Assembly: GCF_024978135.1 (NCBI RefSeq)
Contig: NZ_JANTEZ010000006.1
Location: 1-64,000 of the forward strand
Direction of reading: 5' to 3'
DNA from: Herbiconiux gentiana
GTDB taxonomy: Bacteria > Actinomycetota > Actinomycetes > Actinomycetales > Microbacteriaceae
Length of the DNA stretch: 64,000 nucleotides
Shown one piece after another: positions 46,874 to 55,839 of the stretch (position 1 is the first letter of the stretch; each line of letters begins with the position of its first letter). The notes under the pieces were generated by a model, which did not search any database, was not told the DNA's origin, and saw only the letters and a program-made list of their open reading frames with translations. Made by a program: the position numbers and the translations under genes.

Positions 46874-47863
46874 CTATTCGCGAGCCTTCTCGAGCAGCTC
46901 GATGCGCGGGTTCTCGGGCGGCTCCACCGCGTGGAACGCTTCGAGCGCCTCGCGCTGAGCGGCGGACAGGTGCGACGGAACCGCCACCTGCACCACCGCG
47001 AGCAGGTCGCCGGTGCCCTTCGAGGTCGAGACCCCGCGGCCCTTCACCCGCAGCACACGCCCCGAGGGGGTGCCCGCCGCGACCTTGAGCTTCACGGGGG
47101 CCCCGCCGAGCGTGGGCACCTCGATCGTGGCGCCGAGCGTCGCTTCGACGAACGTGACCGGCACGTTCACCCGCAGGTTGAGCCCGTCGCGCTCGAAGAC
47201 CGGGTGCTTGCGCACCGAGACCGTGAGAACGATGTCTCCGGCCTCGCCGCCGTCGGGCGACGCCTCGCCCTTGCCGCGCAGCTTGATCTTCTGCTGGTCG
47301 GCCACACCCGCCGGGATCTTCACGGTGATGGGCTTGCCATCGGCCGTCTGCAGCTTGATGGTGTCGCCCTTCACGGCGGTGACGAAGTCGATCGTCGTGC
47401 GCGCCGTGACGTCGCGACCCCGGGTGGGGCCGTAGGCGCCGCCGAAGCCGGCTCGGCCGCCACCGCGCCCGAACATGCCGCCGAGGATGTCGTCGAAGCC
47501 GCCCGGGGCCTGCTGGTAGCTGTAGCTCTGCCCACGGGCACCGCCACCGCCACCGCCGAACATGCCGCCGAAGACGTCTTCGAACCCCCCGGCCTGGCCG
47601 GCGCCGCCCGCCGTGAAGCGCGCGCCCGAGCCCATGGCCCGGATCTGGTCGTACTCCTTGCGCTGCTCCGCGTCGGAGAGCACCGAGTACGCCTCGCTGA
47701 TCTCCTTGAACCGGGACTCCGCCTGGGCGTCGCCCTGGTTCGAGTCGGGGTGGTACTGCCGGGCCAGCTTGCGATAGGCCTTCTTGAGGTCGGCGTCGGA
47801 GATGTCCTTCGACACCCCGAGCGTCTTGTAGAAGTCCTTGTCGAACCAGTCCTGGCTAGCCAT
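46874..47863 (-). CDS. dnaJ: DnaJ co-chaperone without zinc finger (CbpA-like)
   Basis: The 329-residue co-chaperone has an N-terminal J domain (about residues 9-75) with the essential HPD motif in YHPDSN. A Gly/Phe-rich region (about 80-145; GGMFGGGGGGARG) follows, then the two beta-barrel substrate-binding domains. The four CxxCxGxG zinc motifs of classic DnaJ are absent, which makes it a type II J-protein like CbpA or DnaJ1 of actinobacteria. It stimulates DnaK ATPase. Its start overlaps the grpE end by 8 nt, so translation is coupled. Confidence 0.93.
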   Translation of the reverse strand: MASQDWFDKDFYKTLGVSKDISDADLKKAYRKLARQYHPDSNQGDAQAESRFKEISEAYSVLSDAEQRKEYDQIRAMGSGARFTAGGAGQAGGFEDVFGGMFGGGGGGARGQSYSYQQAPGGFDDILGGMFGRGGGRAGFGGAYGPTRGRDVTARTTIDFVTAVKGDTIKLQTADGKPITVKIPAGVADQQKIKLRGKGEASPDGGEAGDIVLTVSVRKHPVFERDGLNLRVNVPVTFVEATLGATIEVPTLGGAPVKLKVAAGTPSGRVLRVKGRGVSTSKGTGDLLAVVQVAVPSHLSAAQREALEAFHAVEPPENPRIELLEKARE

Positions 47864-48455
47864 TCGGCACCGCCACCACGACCTTGGCGGCGCGCAGCAG
47901 CGTTGACCCGAGGTAGTAGCCCGACTCCACCACGTCGGCGACGGTCGGAGCCGTCACCCCGTCGGTGGGCTGCTGGAAGATCGCCTCGTGGATCTGCGGG
48001 TCGAACTCCTCGCCCGCCGTGGCGAAGGGCTTGAGGCCCACGCGCTCCACGGCCGAACGCAGCTTGCCGGCGATCGCGGTGAACGGACCGCCCTCCTCGA
48101 GATCGCCGTGCTTGGCCGCACGGTCGAGGTCGTCGAGCACCGGCAGCAGCACCTTCACCACGTCGCCCACGGCACGCTCGCGATCGGTGTCGCGGTTGGC
48201 CTCGGTGCGCTTGCGGTAGTTGGCGTACTCCGCGGTCACCCGCTGCAGGTCGGCCAGCCGCTCGGCGGCCAGCTCGTCGGCCGAGCTCTGCCCCGAGAGG
48301 AACGAGAGGTCGGCGTCGGACAGCGAGGTCTCGACGTCCGGTCCTTCAGCCTGGATCTGTCCTTCTCCCTGGGGAAGGCCGGAGTCGGGGGTCTCCTCCT
48401 CGGAGGCCCCCGACTCGTCAGCAGGCTGACGACCGTTCAGGTTGTCGTCAGTCAT
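47856..48455 (-). CDS. grpE: Nucleotide-exchange factor GrpE
   Basis: The 199-residue protein has an acidic disordered N-terminal third (about 1-60). A long helix (LADLQRVTAEYANYRKRTEANRD) follows, then the C-terminal beta-wing domain with EEFDPQIHEAIFQQPTDG and VVESGYYLGSTLLRAAKVVVA, which fit GrpE well. It releases ADP from DnaK. Start ATG 48455 lies 4 nt after the dnaK stop, and its end overlaps dnaJ, in a compact dnaK-grpE-dnaJ operon. Confidence 0.95.
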   Translation of the reverse strand: MTDDNLNGRQPADESGASEEETPDSGLPQGEGQIQAEGPDVETSLSDADLSFLSGQSSADELAAERLADLQRVTAEYANYRKRTEANRDTDRERAVGDVVKVLLPVLDDLDRAAKHGDLEEGGPFTAIAGKLRSAVERVGLKPFATAGEEFDPQIHEAIFQQPTDGVTAPTVADVVESGYYLGSTLLRAAKVVVAVPNG

Positions 48456-48459
48456 TGGA

Positions 48460-50331
48460 TTACTTGCCCTTCGGCTCGTCTTCGTCTTCGACGACCTCGG
48501 CGTCGACCACGTCGTCGTCGTTGCTCGACGTCGACTCGGTCGGCTCCCCCTGCTCGCCGGCAGGCGCCGAGGCGTCGGCCTGTGCAGAAGCATAGATGGC
48601 CTGGCCGAGCTTCTGCTGGCTCTCGTTGAGCTTGTCGAACGCGGTCTTCACGGCCGCGTCGTCCTCACCCGCGAGCGCGGTCTTGAGGGCGTCGACATCG
48701 GCCTGCACGTCGTTCTTGACGTCGTCGGGCAGCTTGTCGGCGTTGTCCTTGATGAGCTTGTCGGTCGAGTACGCGAGCGTCTCGGCCTGGTTGCGCACCT
48801 CGGCGGCCTCGCGACGCGCCTTGTCCTCGGCGGCGTGCTCCTCGGCCTCGCGCACCATGCGCTCGATGTCCTCCTTGGGCAGCGACGAGCCGCCCGTGAT
48901 GGTCATCGACTGCTCCTTGCCGGTGCCCTTGTCCTTCGCCGAGACGTGCACGATGCCGTTCGCGTCGATGTCGAAGGTGACCTCCACCTGCGGGATGCCG
49001 CGGGGGGCCGGAGCGATGCCGGTGAGCTCGAAGGTGCCCAGGTTCTTGTTGTCGCGGGTGAACTCGCGCTCGCCCTGGAAGACCTGGATGGCGACCGACG
49101 GCTGGTTGTCGTCGGCGGTCGTGAAGGTCTCGCTGCGCTTGGTGGGGATGGCCGTGTTGCGCTCGATGAGCTTGGTCATGATGCCGCCCTTGGTCTCGAT
49201 GCCGAGCGACAGCGGGGTGACGTCGATGAGCAGCACGTCCTTGCGCTCACCCTTCAGCACACCGGCCTGCAGCGCGGCACCGACGGCGACGACCTCATCG
49301 GGGTTGACGCCCTTGTTCGGGTCCTTTCCACCGGTGAGCTTCTTGACGAGCTCGACCACGGCGGGCATACGGGTCGATCCACCGACGAGCACCACGTGGG
49401 CGATGTCGTTGACCGACACGCCGGCCTCGGCGATCACGTCGCGGAAGGGCTTCTCGGTGCGGGCGAGCAGGTCGCTCGTCAGCTCCTCGAACTTCGCGCG
49501 GGTGAGGGTGGCGTCGAGGTTGGCGGGGCCGTTCTCGGTGAGCGAGAGGTAGGGCAGCGTGATGCTGGCCGACATGCCCGACGAGAGCTCCTTCTTGGCC
49601 TGCTCCGCGGCCTCCTTGAGGCGCTGCAGGGCGATCTTGTCCTTCGAGACGTCGACGCCCGTGGTGTCCTTGAACTGCTTGATCAGGTACTCGACGACCC
49701 GCTGGTCCCAGTCGTCGCCGCCGAGGCGGTTGTCGCCCGAGGTGGCGCGCACCTGGATGGTCGAGAAGTCGTCGTCCTTGCCCACTTCGAGCAGCGACAC
49801 GTCGAACGTTCCGCCACCGAGGTCGAAGACGAGGATGAGCTCGTCCTCCTTGCCCTTGTCGAGGCCGTAGGCCAGGGCGGCTGCGGTGGGCTCGTTGATG
49901 ATGCGCAGCACGTTCAGGCCCGCGATCTCGCCGGCCTCCTTCGTGGCCTGGCGCTCGGAGTCGTTGAAGTACGCGGGCACGGTGATGACGGCGTCGGTGA
50001 CGGTGTCGCCCAGGTACGACTCGGCGTCGCGCTTGAGCTTGCCCAGGATGCGGGCCGAGATCTCCTGCGGCGTGAGCTTCTTGCCGTCGATGTCGGCCTT
50101 CCAGTCGGTGCCGATGTGGCGCTTCACGCTGGAGATGGTGCGGTCGACGTTGGTGACGGCCTGGCGCTTCGCGGTCTCACCGACGAGCACCTCCCCGTCT
50201 TTGGCGAAGGCGACGACGGAGGGCGTGGTGCGGAAGCCCTCCGCGTTCGCGATGACGGTGGGCTCTCCACCCTCGAGCACGGCGACCACCGAGTTGGTGG
50301 TACCGAGGTCGATTCCTACTGCACGAGCCAT
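48460..50331 (-). CDS. dnaK: Molecular chaperone DnaK (Hsp70)
   Basis: The 623-residue Hsp70 has the nucleotide-binding domain starting [17 protein letters not shown], and the phosphate loops [15 protein letters not shown] and [10 protein letters not shown]. The hydrophobic linker [13 protein letters not shown] follows, then the substrate-binding domain and a helical lid ending in an acidic tail EDEDEPKGK. It is the first gene of the operon and also the likely co-repressor of HspR. AAGGAG precedes ATG 50331. Two HAIR boxes and a TTGACG/AAAACT promoter lie in the 163-bp upstream gap. Confidence 0.98.
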   Translation of the reverse strand: MARAVGIDLGTTNSVVAVLEGGEPTVIANAEGFRTTPSVVAFAKDGEVLVGETAKRQAVTNVDRTISSVKRHIGTDWKADIDGKKLTPQEISARILGKLKRDAESYLGDTVTDAVITVPAYFNDSERQATKEAGEIAGLNVLRIINEPTAAALAYGLDKGKEDELILVFDLGGGTFDVSLLEVGKDDDFSTIQVRATSGDNRLGGDDWDQRVVEYLIKQFKDTTGVDVSKDKIALQRLKEAAEQAKKELSSGMSASITLPYLSLTENGPANLDATLTRAKFEELTSDLLARTEKPFRDVIAEAGVSVNDIAHVVLVGGSTRMPAVVELVKKLTGGKDPNKGVNPDEVVAVGAALQAGVLKGERKDVLLIDVTPLSLGIETKGGIMTKLIERNTAIPTKRSETFTTADDNQPSVAIQVFQGEREFTRDNKNLGTFELTGIAPAPRGIPQVEVTFDIDANGIVHVSAKDKGTGKEQSMTITGGSSLPKEDIERMVREAEEHAAEDKARREAAEVRNQAETLAYSTDKLIKDNADKLPDDVKNDVQADVDALKTALAGEDDAAVKTAFDKLNESQQKLGQAIYASAQADASAPAGEQGEPTESTSSNDDDVVDAEVVEDEDEPKGK

Positions 50332-50381
50332 GTGGCTGTTCTCCTTCTGTCGGTAGTGCTGAATACTGAAAGCCTGTGAGG

Positions 50382-50402
50382 CTTGAGCCTCGTGTGCTCA
50401 AG
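50382..50402 (-). promoter_or_regulatory. HAIR box 1 of dnaK
   Basis: CTTGAGC-N7-GCTCAAG, a perfect inverted repeat with the HAIR spacing, lies directly downstream of the proposed -10 and covers the expected transcription start. Confidence 0.88.
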
Positions 50403-50429
50403 TTTTCCACCCACGCCATCCGGCGTCAA
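50401..50429 (-). promoter_or_regulatory. dnaK promoter
   Basis: On the minus strand, -35 TTGACG (50424-50429), a 17-bp spacer and -10 AAAACT (50401-50406) form a housekeeping-type promoter flanked by the two HAIR boxes. Confidence 0.65.
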
Positions 50430-50444
50430 GTCCAGGTGGCAGAA

Positions 50445-50465
50445 CTTGAGTGCACTCGACTCAAC
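50445..50465 (-). promoter_or_regulatory. HAIR box 2 of dnaK
   Basis: CTTGAGT-N7-ACTCAAC differs from the consensus only in the last base and has the same arms as the clpB box. It lies upstream of the -35, so the promoter is bracketed by two HspR sites. Confidence 0.88.
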
Positions 50466-50494
50466 TCTCAGCGGGCATCCAGTATTCCCGACGG

Positions 50495-51802
50495 TCAGGC
50501 GGCCGGGCCGGCGATCAGCGTGACGTCGACCGTGGTGCTGGTGCCGGATGCGGTGGTCACCGCGAGCGTCACCGTCTCGCCCGGCTCCATCCCGCCGAGC
50601 ACCGCGGTCAGCTGCTCGGCCGAGGCCACCGTGTCGCCGTTCACGGCCGTGATGACGTCACCCGCCGCAAGCCCCGCGGTGGCGGCGGGAGTGCCCTCGA
50701 TCACCGAGGCCACGCCGGCCCCGGCCCCGGTTCCGGTGTCGGCCACGCCGATGCCGAGGAAGCCCGGGTAGCCGATCTCGATCGTGTCGGTGTCGGCACC
50801 GGCCTCGATCTGGGCGACGATGTCGAGCGCATCCCGGATCGGGATGGCGAAGCCCGTGATGTCGACCGACCCCGAGGAGGCCGCGGTGTCGATGCCCACG
50901 ACCTCACCCTCGGCGTCGAGCAGCGGGCCGCCCGAGTCGCCCGAGACGATGTCGGCGTCGACCTGGATCAGACCGGAGAGGGTCTCACCCGAGATGCCGT
51001 ACTCGCTCTGGGTGGTGATGGTCTGCTCGAGCGCCGCCACGGTGCCGGCGGCGGCCACGAGGTCGCCCGTACCCTCCGCGTTGCCGACAGCCGTCACGGC
51101 GTCGCCCGCCGCGAGCGCGCCCGAGGTGTCAAGCGCCGCGGTGGTCAGACCGCTCGCGTCCTCGAGCTGCAGCACGGCGATGTCGTGGGTCTTGTCGGTG
51201 CCCACCACGGTGGCCGTGTAGCTCTCGCCGGTCAGCTCGTCGGTGACCCGGATGCTCGTCGAGCCCTCGATCACGTGGTTGTTCGTCAGGATCATCCCGT
51301 CGGAGGTGAGCACGATACCCGTGCCCGCCGACTGGGCGCCCTGGTAGCCGAGGTCGGACACGATGGTGACGACACCCGCGGTCTGCGCCGCCGTGGCGGC
51401 GACGGCGTCGGTCTGGGTCGAGGTGCCGGTGCTGCTCGAGCTGCCGGAGCCGGAGCCGGCGCCCCGCCCGTAGGGCGACGAGTAGCCGTACGACGGCAGC
51501 TGCGACGACGGCAGCTCCACCACGGTCGAGGAGGAGGTGCCGGTCGGCGTCGAGCCCGCCGACGCGGTCGCGGCGGCGAGGCCCGACGCGTAGGACGCGC
51601 CGCCGACGATGAGCAGGGTGGCAGCGCCGAAGGCGGCGAGGCTCGAGACGACGGCCACGCGTCCGCGGCGGCTGCGCCGGGTGGCGCGGTTGGGGAGGAA
51701 GGACGAGGGAGTCGAGGGGGACGAGGGCGTCGAGGGCATCGAGGGCGTCGCTCCGGTCAGGGGCGGTACGGGCGGCAGGTCGCGGGGGTCGGTGTCGGTC
51801 AT
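50495..51802 (-). CDS. HtrA-like membrane-anchored serine protease with PDZ domain
   Basis: The 435-residue protein has a Pro/Ser-rich cytoplasmic tail, a membrane anchor (about 48-72) and a Gly/Ser linker with TQTD. The trypsin-like domain has the triad His176 (ILTNNHVIEG), Asp207 (THDIAVLQL) and Ser290 (GDSGGPLLD). One PDZ domain (about 345-430) follows. It degrades or refolds damaged proteins outside the membrane. The ATG at 51802 is preferred over an upstream frame because it gives a sensible tail. Being upstream of dnaK on the same strand, read-through could feed the chaperone operon. Confidence 0.92.
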   Translation of the reverse strand: MTDTDPRDLPPVPPLTGATPSMPSTPSSPSTPSSFLPNRATRRSRRGRVAVVSSLAAFGAATLLIVGGASYASGLAAATASAGSTPTGTSSSTVVELPSSQLPSYGYSSPYGRGAGSGSGSSSSTGTSTQTDAVAATAAQTAGVVTIVSDLGYQGAQSAGTGIVLTSDGMILTNNHVIEGSTSIRVTDELTGESYTATVVGTDKTHDIAVLQLEDASGLTTAALDTSGALAAGDAVTAVGNAEGTGDLVAAAGTVAALEQTITTQSEYGISGETLSGLIQVDADIVSGDSGGPLLDAEGEVVGIDTAASSGSVDITGFAIPIRDALDIVAQIEAGADTDTIEIGYPGFLGIGVADTGTGAGAGVASVIEGTPAATAGLAAGDVITAVNGDTVASAEQLTAVLGGMEPGETVTLAVTTASGTSTTVDVTLIAGPAA

Positions 51803-51924
51803 GCGTCCATTTGACGGCGCTCGATTGGGGGGCGGCTCCGGCCGGGCTATGAGCTTCTTATGACCGACCGGGCGGCACGCGCATCCGACCCGTTTCACAG
51901 CGCCTGCCGTTCACCACCCCGCAG

Positions 51925-51930
51925 TACGGT
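51925..51930 (+). promoter_or_regulatory. -10 hexamer TACGGT of the UMF1 transporter gene (leaderless)
   Basis: TACGGT is followed by AGCCCC and ATG 51937. Confidence 0.55.
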
Positions 51931-51936
51931 AGCCCC

Positions 51937-53286
51937 ATGACCGACGGCGCCGCCCTCACCGACCTGCCCCCGACCGCGGAGCGGCCCAAGGGCCGGCACG
52001 TGCTCGCCTGGGGGCTGTGGGACTGGGGCTCCGCCTCGTTCAACGCCGTGATCACCACCTTCGTGTTCACCGTGTACCTCACGAGCGACGCGTTCGGCGG
52101 CGAGACCGCGGTGTCGGCGCAGCTCGGCATCGCCATGACGATCGCCGGTGTGCTCGTGGCCCTGCTCGCCCCGATCACCGGGCAGCGCAGCGACCGGCGG
52201 GGGCGCCGCAAGCTCTGGCTCGCGGTGAACACCTACATCGTGGTGCTGCTGTCGGCGCTGATGTTCTTCGTGGCGCCCGCCGCCTCGTTCCTCTGGCTCG
52301 GGCTCATCCTGCTGGCGGTCGGCACGATCTTCTTCGAGTTCGCCTCGGTCAACTACAACGCGATGCTCTCGCAGGTGTCGACGCCCGCCACCGTCGGCAA
52401 GGTCTCAGGGCTCGGCTGGGGCCTCGGCTACGTGGGCGGCATCGTACTGCTGCTGTTCGTCTACTTCGGCTTCATCGCGCCCATCGGCGGCTCGGCGCTG
52501 TTCGGGGTGCCCTCGACCGACGGGTACCCGGTGCGGGTGACGGTGCTCGTGTCGGCCATCTGGTTCGGCGTCTTCGCGCTTCCGGTGCTGCTGACGGTGC
52601 CCGAGAACCGGGCGGCGACGGATGCCCGGGCCGCCGCCCCCCGCGTGGGCGTCGTCGAGTCGTACCGGATCCTGTTCCGGCACATCCGCACCCTCTACCG
52701 GGAGGACCGGCAGACCGCCTACTTCCTGATCGCGAGCGCCGTCTTCCGCGACGGGCTGACGGGCGTGTTCACCTTCGGCGGCGTGCTCGCCGCGGGATCG
52801 TTCGGCTTCAGCTCGGGCCAGGTGATCATCTTCGCGATCGCGGCCAACGTGGTGGCGGGGGTGTCGACGATCCTGGTGGGGCTGCTCGACGACCGCTTCG
52901 GGCCGAAGCCCGTGATCGTCACGGCGCTGGTGGGGCTTCTCGTCTGTGCAGGCTTCGTGTTCGCGCTGCACGAGGGCGGGCAGACAGTGTTCTGGACCTT
53001 CGGGCTCGCACTCTGCGCCTTCGTGGGGCCGGCGCAGTCGGCGAGCCGGTCGTTCCTCTCGCGGCGCATCCCGGCGGGGCGCGAGGGCGAGATCTTCGGG
53101 CTGTACGCCACCACCGGGCGCGCCGCGTCGTTCCTGGCTCCGCTGATGTTCACGGTGTTCATCGGCATCGGCGCCGCCGTCAGCCCCGCGGGGGCGAACG
53201 TGCAGTACTGGGGCATCGCCGGCATCGCGCTGGTGCTGCTCGCGGGGCTGCTGCTGCTCATCCCGGTGCGCGGCCGGGCGCGCTAG
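51937..53286 (+). CDS. UMF1/Atg22-like MFS transporter
   Basis: The 449-residue transporter has twelve helices. The opening LAWGLWDWGSASFNAVITTFVFTVYL and the segment FEFASVNYNAMLSQVSTPATVGKVSGLGWGLGYVGGI are typical of the UMF1 (unknown major facilitator 1) family related to vacuolar amino-acid exporter Atg22. Amino-acid efflux is possible but unproven in bacteria. The MFS motif GQRSDRRGRRKLW lies between helices 2 and 3. Leaderless start at 51937. It converges with crcB. Confidence 0.88.
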   Translation: MTDGAALTDLPPTAERPKGRHVLAWGLWDWGSASFNAVITTFVFTVYLTSDAFGGETAVSAQLGIAMTIAGVLVALLAPITGQRSDRRGRRKLWLAVNTYIVVLLSALMFFVAPAASFLWLGLILLAVGTIFFEFASVNYNAMLSQVSTPATVGKVSGLGWGLGYVGGIVLLLFVYFGFIAPIGGSALFGVPSTDGYPVRVTVLVSAIWFGVFALPVLLTVPENRAATDARAAAPRVGVVESYRILFRHIRTLYREDRQTAYFLIASAVFRDGLTGVFTFGGVLAAGSFGFSSGQVIIFAIAANVVAGVSTILVGLLDDRFGPKPVIVTALVGLLVCAGFVFALHEGGQTVFWTFGLALCAFVGPAQSASRSFLSRRIPAGREGEIFGLYATTGRAASFLAPLMFTVFIGIGAAVSPAGANVQYWGIAGIALVLLAGLLLLIPVRGRAR

Positions 53287-53319
53287 CCCGCTCGTCGACC
53301 AGGGTGCACGGCCGACGCG

Positions 53320-53700
53320 CTAGCCCGCGAGGGTTCCGAGCCAGAGGCCGAGGGTCGCGACCGCGACCGAGGCCGCCAGCATCCCGAGGCCGTTCGCGAG
53401 CGCCGCGCCCGGGCGGCGCAGCTGCAGCAGCCGCACGGTCTCGAAGCTCGCGGTGCTGAAGGTCGTGTAGCCGCCGAGCAGCCCGGTGCCCAGCACGAGC
53501 AGCCACTGCTCCGACACGAGCTGCGCGAGCGCCAGCCCGGTCAGCAGCCCCAGCAGGAACGACCCCGTCACGTTGATGATCGTCACCCCGACCGGGTAGC
53601 TCGAGCGGATGCGCGCCCGTACGACCCCGTCCACGACGAAGCGCAGGGCCGCCCCGACGCCCCCGGCCGCCGCCACCGCGACGAAGAGCAGCGGCGTCAC
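53320..53700 (-). CDS. crcB: Fluoride channel CrcB (subunit 1)
   Basis: The 126-residue four-helix Fluc protein has GAALRFVVDG near the N-terminus, INVTGSFLLGLLTG, and the Phe-box segment GGYTTFSTASFET. It exports fluoride as a dual-topology dimer. The start is GTG 53700, overlapping the stop of the second crcB gene by 4 nt. Two adjacent, different crcB genes usually encode a heterodimer with fixed opposite topologies, common in Gram-positives. Confidence 0.92.
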   Translation of the reverse strand: MTPLLFVAVAAAGGVGAALRFVVDGVVRARIRSSYPVGVTIINVTGSFLLGLLTGLALAQLVSEQWLLVLGTGLLGGYTTFSTASFETVRLLQLRRPGAALANGLGMLAASVAVATLGLWLGTLAG

Positions 53701-54167
53701 TGCGGGTCTCCTGACGAGTCGGAGTCGACGGGCATCCGGTCGCGACCCTCGGGGCTGCCGACGGCGGCGCCGAGCGCGATGCCGCCCCAGCTCGCGACCG
53801 CCCCGAGCAGCACGGTGGCGAGCCCGTAGGCGAGGGCCAGCGCGACACCGCCCGAGGTGAGCAGCACCGCGCTGTCGGAGGAGAGCGCGCTGTAGGTCGT
53901 GAAGCCGCCGAGCACACCCGTGCCGACGAGCAGGCGCAGTGTGCGCCGGCGGCCGGTGTCGGGCCCGCGGGCGGTGAGGGCCTGCAGCAGCAGCCCGAGC
54001 ACGAAGGCCCCGACGAGGTTGATGCCGAAGATCGCCAGGGGGAACCCGCCGACCGGATGCACGACCAGCCCGATCGCGGCCCGCAGCGCCGTGCCCGCCG
54101 CTCCGCCGGCCGCGACGAGCGCGACCGGCCCGGCCCGCAGGTGGTCGGCCCGCTGCGCTCTCGTCAC
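53697..54167 (-). CDS. crcB: Fluoride channel CrcB (subunit 2)
   Basis: The 156-residue Fluc paralogue has an Arg-containing N-terminal extension, GTALRAAIGLV, FGINLVGAFVLGLLLQ and GVLGGFTTYSALSSD. It also has a polar C-terminal tail. It is first in a two-gene fluoride-resistance operon with the 126-residue partner. Start GTG 54167 has TAGCCT 6 nt upstream. A leaderless start leaves no room for a fluoride riboswitch, and I see none. Confidence 0.92.
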   Translation of the reverse strand: MTRAQRADHLRAGPVALVAAGGAAGTALRAAIGLVVHPVGGFPLAIFGINLVGAFVLGLLLQALTARGPDTGRRRTLRLLVGTGVLGGFTTYSALSSDSAVLLTSGGVALALAYGLATVLLGAVASWGGIALGAAVGSPEGRDRMPVDSDSSGDPQ

Positions 54168-54173
54168 GCAGCC

Positions 54174-54179
54174 AGGCTA
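54174..54179 (-). promoter_or_regulatory. -10 hexamer TAGCCT of the crcB operon (leaderless)
   Basis: On the minus strand TAGCCT is followed by GGCTGC and GTG 54167. Confidence 0.55.
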
Positions 54180-54243
54180 CCCGCCCCGCGGTCCGGGCCG
54201 CCGAGCGGGCCCGGCCGCGGAGTGGGCCGGGCCGGGGCCCGCC

Positions 54244-54951
54244 TCAGGCGGTCGGCCGGCGCCTCAGCACGACCGCCAGGGCCACGACGACCGCGAGCAG
54301 CAGCGCGACCGCCGCACCCACGCCCACGAGCACCAGCGGCACCGGTGAGGAGCCGTCGGCGGCCGGCACAGCCGACGCCGTCGGGGTCTCCGTCGCCGGA
54401 TCGGCGCTGGCGGCGGGCGTGCCCGCGGCACTCGGCGGGGGCTCCGTCGCCGTGGGGGTCGCCGCGGCCGTCGCCGCCGCGGTGGGGGCCGTCGGCGCCG
54501 CGGCCACCGGCCCCTCGTAGTCGAAGGCGTACTCCCCCGACACCGGATGCCCGTCGGAGGAGACCGTCTGCCAGATCACCTCGTACGACCCGGTGGTCGA
54601 CGGCGCCACCGCGATCGAGAGAGTGCTGTCGACGATCGACACCTCACCGCTCGACACCGTTGCTCCGGCGGGGTCGTGCACCTCGACCGCGATGCCCGCA
54701 CCGAGCTCGGTCAGCGGCGGCTCGTTGAACGTCAACGACACCTCGCTCAGCGCCTCGGTCACGGTCGCATCGGCGGCCGGCGAGGTCGAGACGAGGAAGT
54801 CGTGGGCGGATGCGGCCGAGCCGCCCGCCACCAGGCCCGCGAGCCCGAGCCCGGTCGCGAACACCCCGGCAGCCAGGCCACCGACGAGTCGCGATCGGCG
54901 GCCAGCCCGCACCCGCGCCTGCTCCGGCCCACCGACCCTCCCGCGGGTCAT
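54244..54951 (-). CDS. copC: CopC-domain copper-binding exported protein
   Basis: The 235-residue protein has a signal peptide ending ASA, so the mature protein starts at His50 (HDFLVSTSPAADATV). The CopC domain runs to about residue 150, with His92 and the pair Asp133/His135 in SSDGHPVSG. These are the expected Cu(II) ligands with the N-terminal His. An Ala/Thr/Pro-rich stalk and one C-terminal membrane helix with an Arg tail anchor it at the outer membrane face. It overlaps the ycnI-like gene by 4 nt. No copD partner is fused or adjacent. Confidence 0.9.
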   Translation of the reverse strand: MTRGRVGGPEQARVRAGRRSRLVGGLAAGVFATGLGLAGLVAGGSAASAHDFLVSTSPAADATVTEALSEVSLTFNEPPLTELGAGIAVEVHDPAGATVSSGEVSIVDSTLSIAVAPSTTGSYEVIWQTVSSDGHPVSGEYAFDYEGPVAAAPTAPTAAATAAATPTATEPPPSAAGTPAASADPATETPTASAVPAADGSSPVPLVLVGVGAAVALLLAVVVALAVVLRRRPTA

Positions 54952-55760
54952 CGCCCGACCGTCCCGTCGCCGGCCCCACCGGACGCGCCGGCCGCGCCGG
55001 TCGGACGCCGGCGCAGCAGCGCCAGCGCTGCCACGACCAGGGCACCCGCGCCGAGCACGAAGCCCCCGATCCCGAAACCGAGACCGAGCGCGCCCAGCTC
55101 GTCGCCCGAGGAGGAGCCGCCCGCGGCGACAGAAGCCGAGCCACCCGAACCCGACCCCGCCGTCACCGGCGCCATCCCCGCGTGCTCGTCCACCGGCGGC
55201 GCGTCGTTCACGTACAGCACCGGCGCCGGGTGCTCCGGCTCGGCCCCGTCCGCCCCGAGCGGCTCGTCCCAGTCCACGACCGTGCCGTCGGAGTAGCCCT
55301 GATGCGCGGGCAGCACGATCGACCCGGTGTCGGGCACCGGGCCCACCGAGATCGGGAAGAGCTGGAACTCCCCGTCGCCGATCCCGGCCCCGTCGATCGC
55401 GGTCCAGGTGACCGAGACGGGAGCCTCGGTGACGGTGGCGTCGCCGACCTCGATCGGCTCGGGCAGCGCGGCGGTCGTGACCTGGGCGGTCCACCCGGGC
55501 ACGGGCTGGTAGCTGACGCTGGTGAAGGGGGTGTCGGTCGGCAGGTCGACGGTGAGCGAGGTGGTGCTCGCCGTGGCCGACTCGTTCGGCACCTTGAAGG
55601 TGAGGGTCGTGTAGCCGCCGGGGCCGGCCTGACCCGGGTCGACTCGCACGTGCGCGCCGGCCGAGAGAGGTGCCGCGATCGCCAGGGCGAGGGCGGCGAG
55701 ACCCGAGAGGGTCGCGATCCCGGTCGTGCGGGCACGCCGAGAGGAGGTCTGAGTGGTCAT
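54948..55760 (-). CDS. YcnI-like (DUF1775) copper-binding membrane-anchored protein
   Basis: The 270-residue protein has a signal peptide ending AGA, giving mature His37 (HVRVDPGQAGPGGYTTLTFKVPNE). The DUF1775 domain covers about 37-170, with GWTAQV and the acidic residues of the Cu(II) site described for YcnI (a mono-histidine brace). A Gly/Ser linker and one C-terminal helix follow. It is probably a periplasm-side copper chaperone working with CopC, with which it overlaps by 4 nt. The ATG at 55760 is chosen to give the proper signal peptide. Confidence 0.9.
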   Translation of the reverse strand: MTTQTSSRRARTTGIATLSGLAALALAIAAPLSAGAHVRVDPGQAGPGGYTTLTFKVPNESATASTTSLTVDLPTDTPFTSVSYQPVPGWTAQVTTAALPEPIEVGDATVTEAPVSVTWTAIDGAGIGDGEFQLFPISVGPVPDTGSIVLPAHQGYSDGTVVDWDEPLGADGAEPEHPAPVLYVNDAPPVDEHAGMAPVTAGSGSGGSASVAAGGSSSGDELGALGLGFGIGGFVLGAGALVVAALALLRRRPTGAAGASGGAGDGTVGR

Positions 55761-55839
55761 GGTTCCGATTTCGTTCGAAGGTTTGTGGGGTCGCGAGAGC
55801 GCGCGCACACCGACCCTCCGAACGCGAGACGTCGACGGT

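Noticed and set aside
54168-54243. Fluoride riboswitch before the crcB pair
   Set aside because: The -10 hexamer lies 6 nt before the start codon, so there is no leader RNA, and no riboswitch core was seen.
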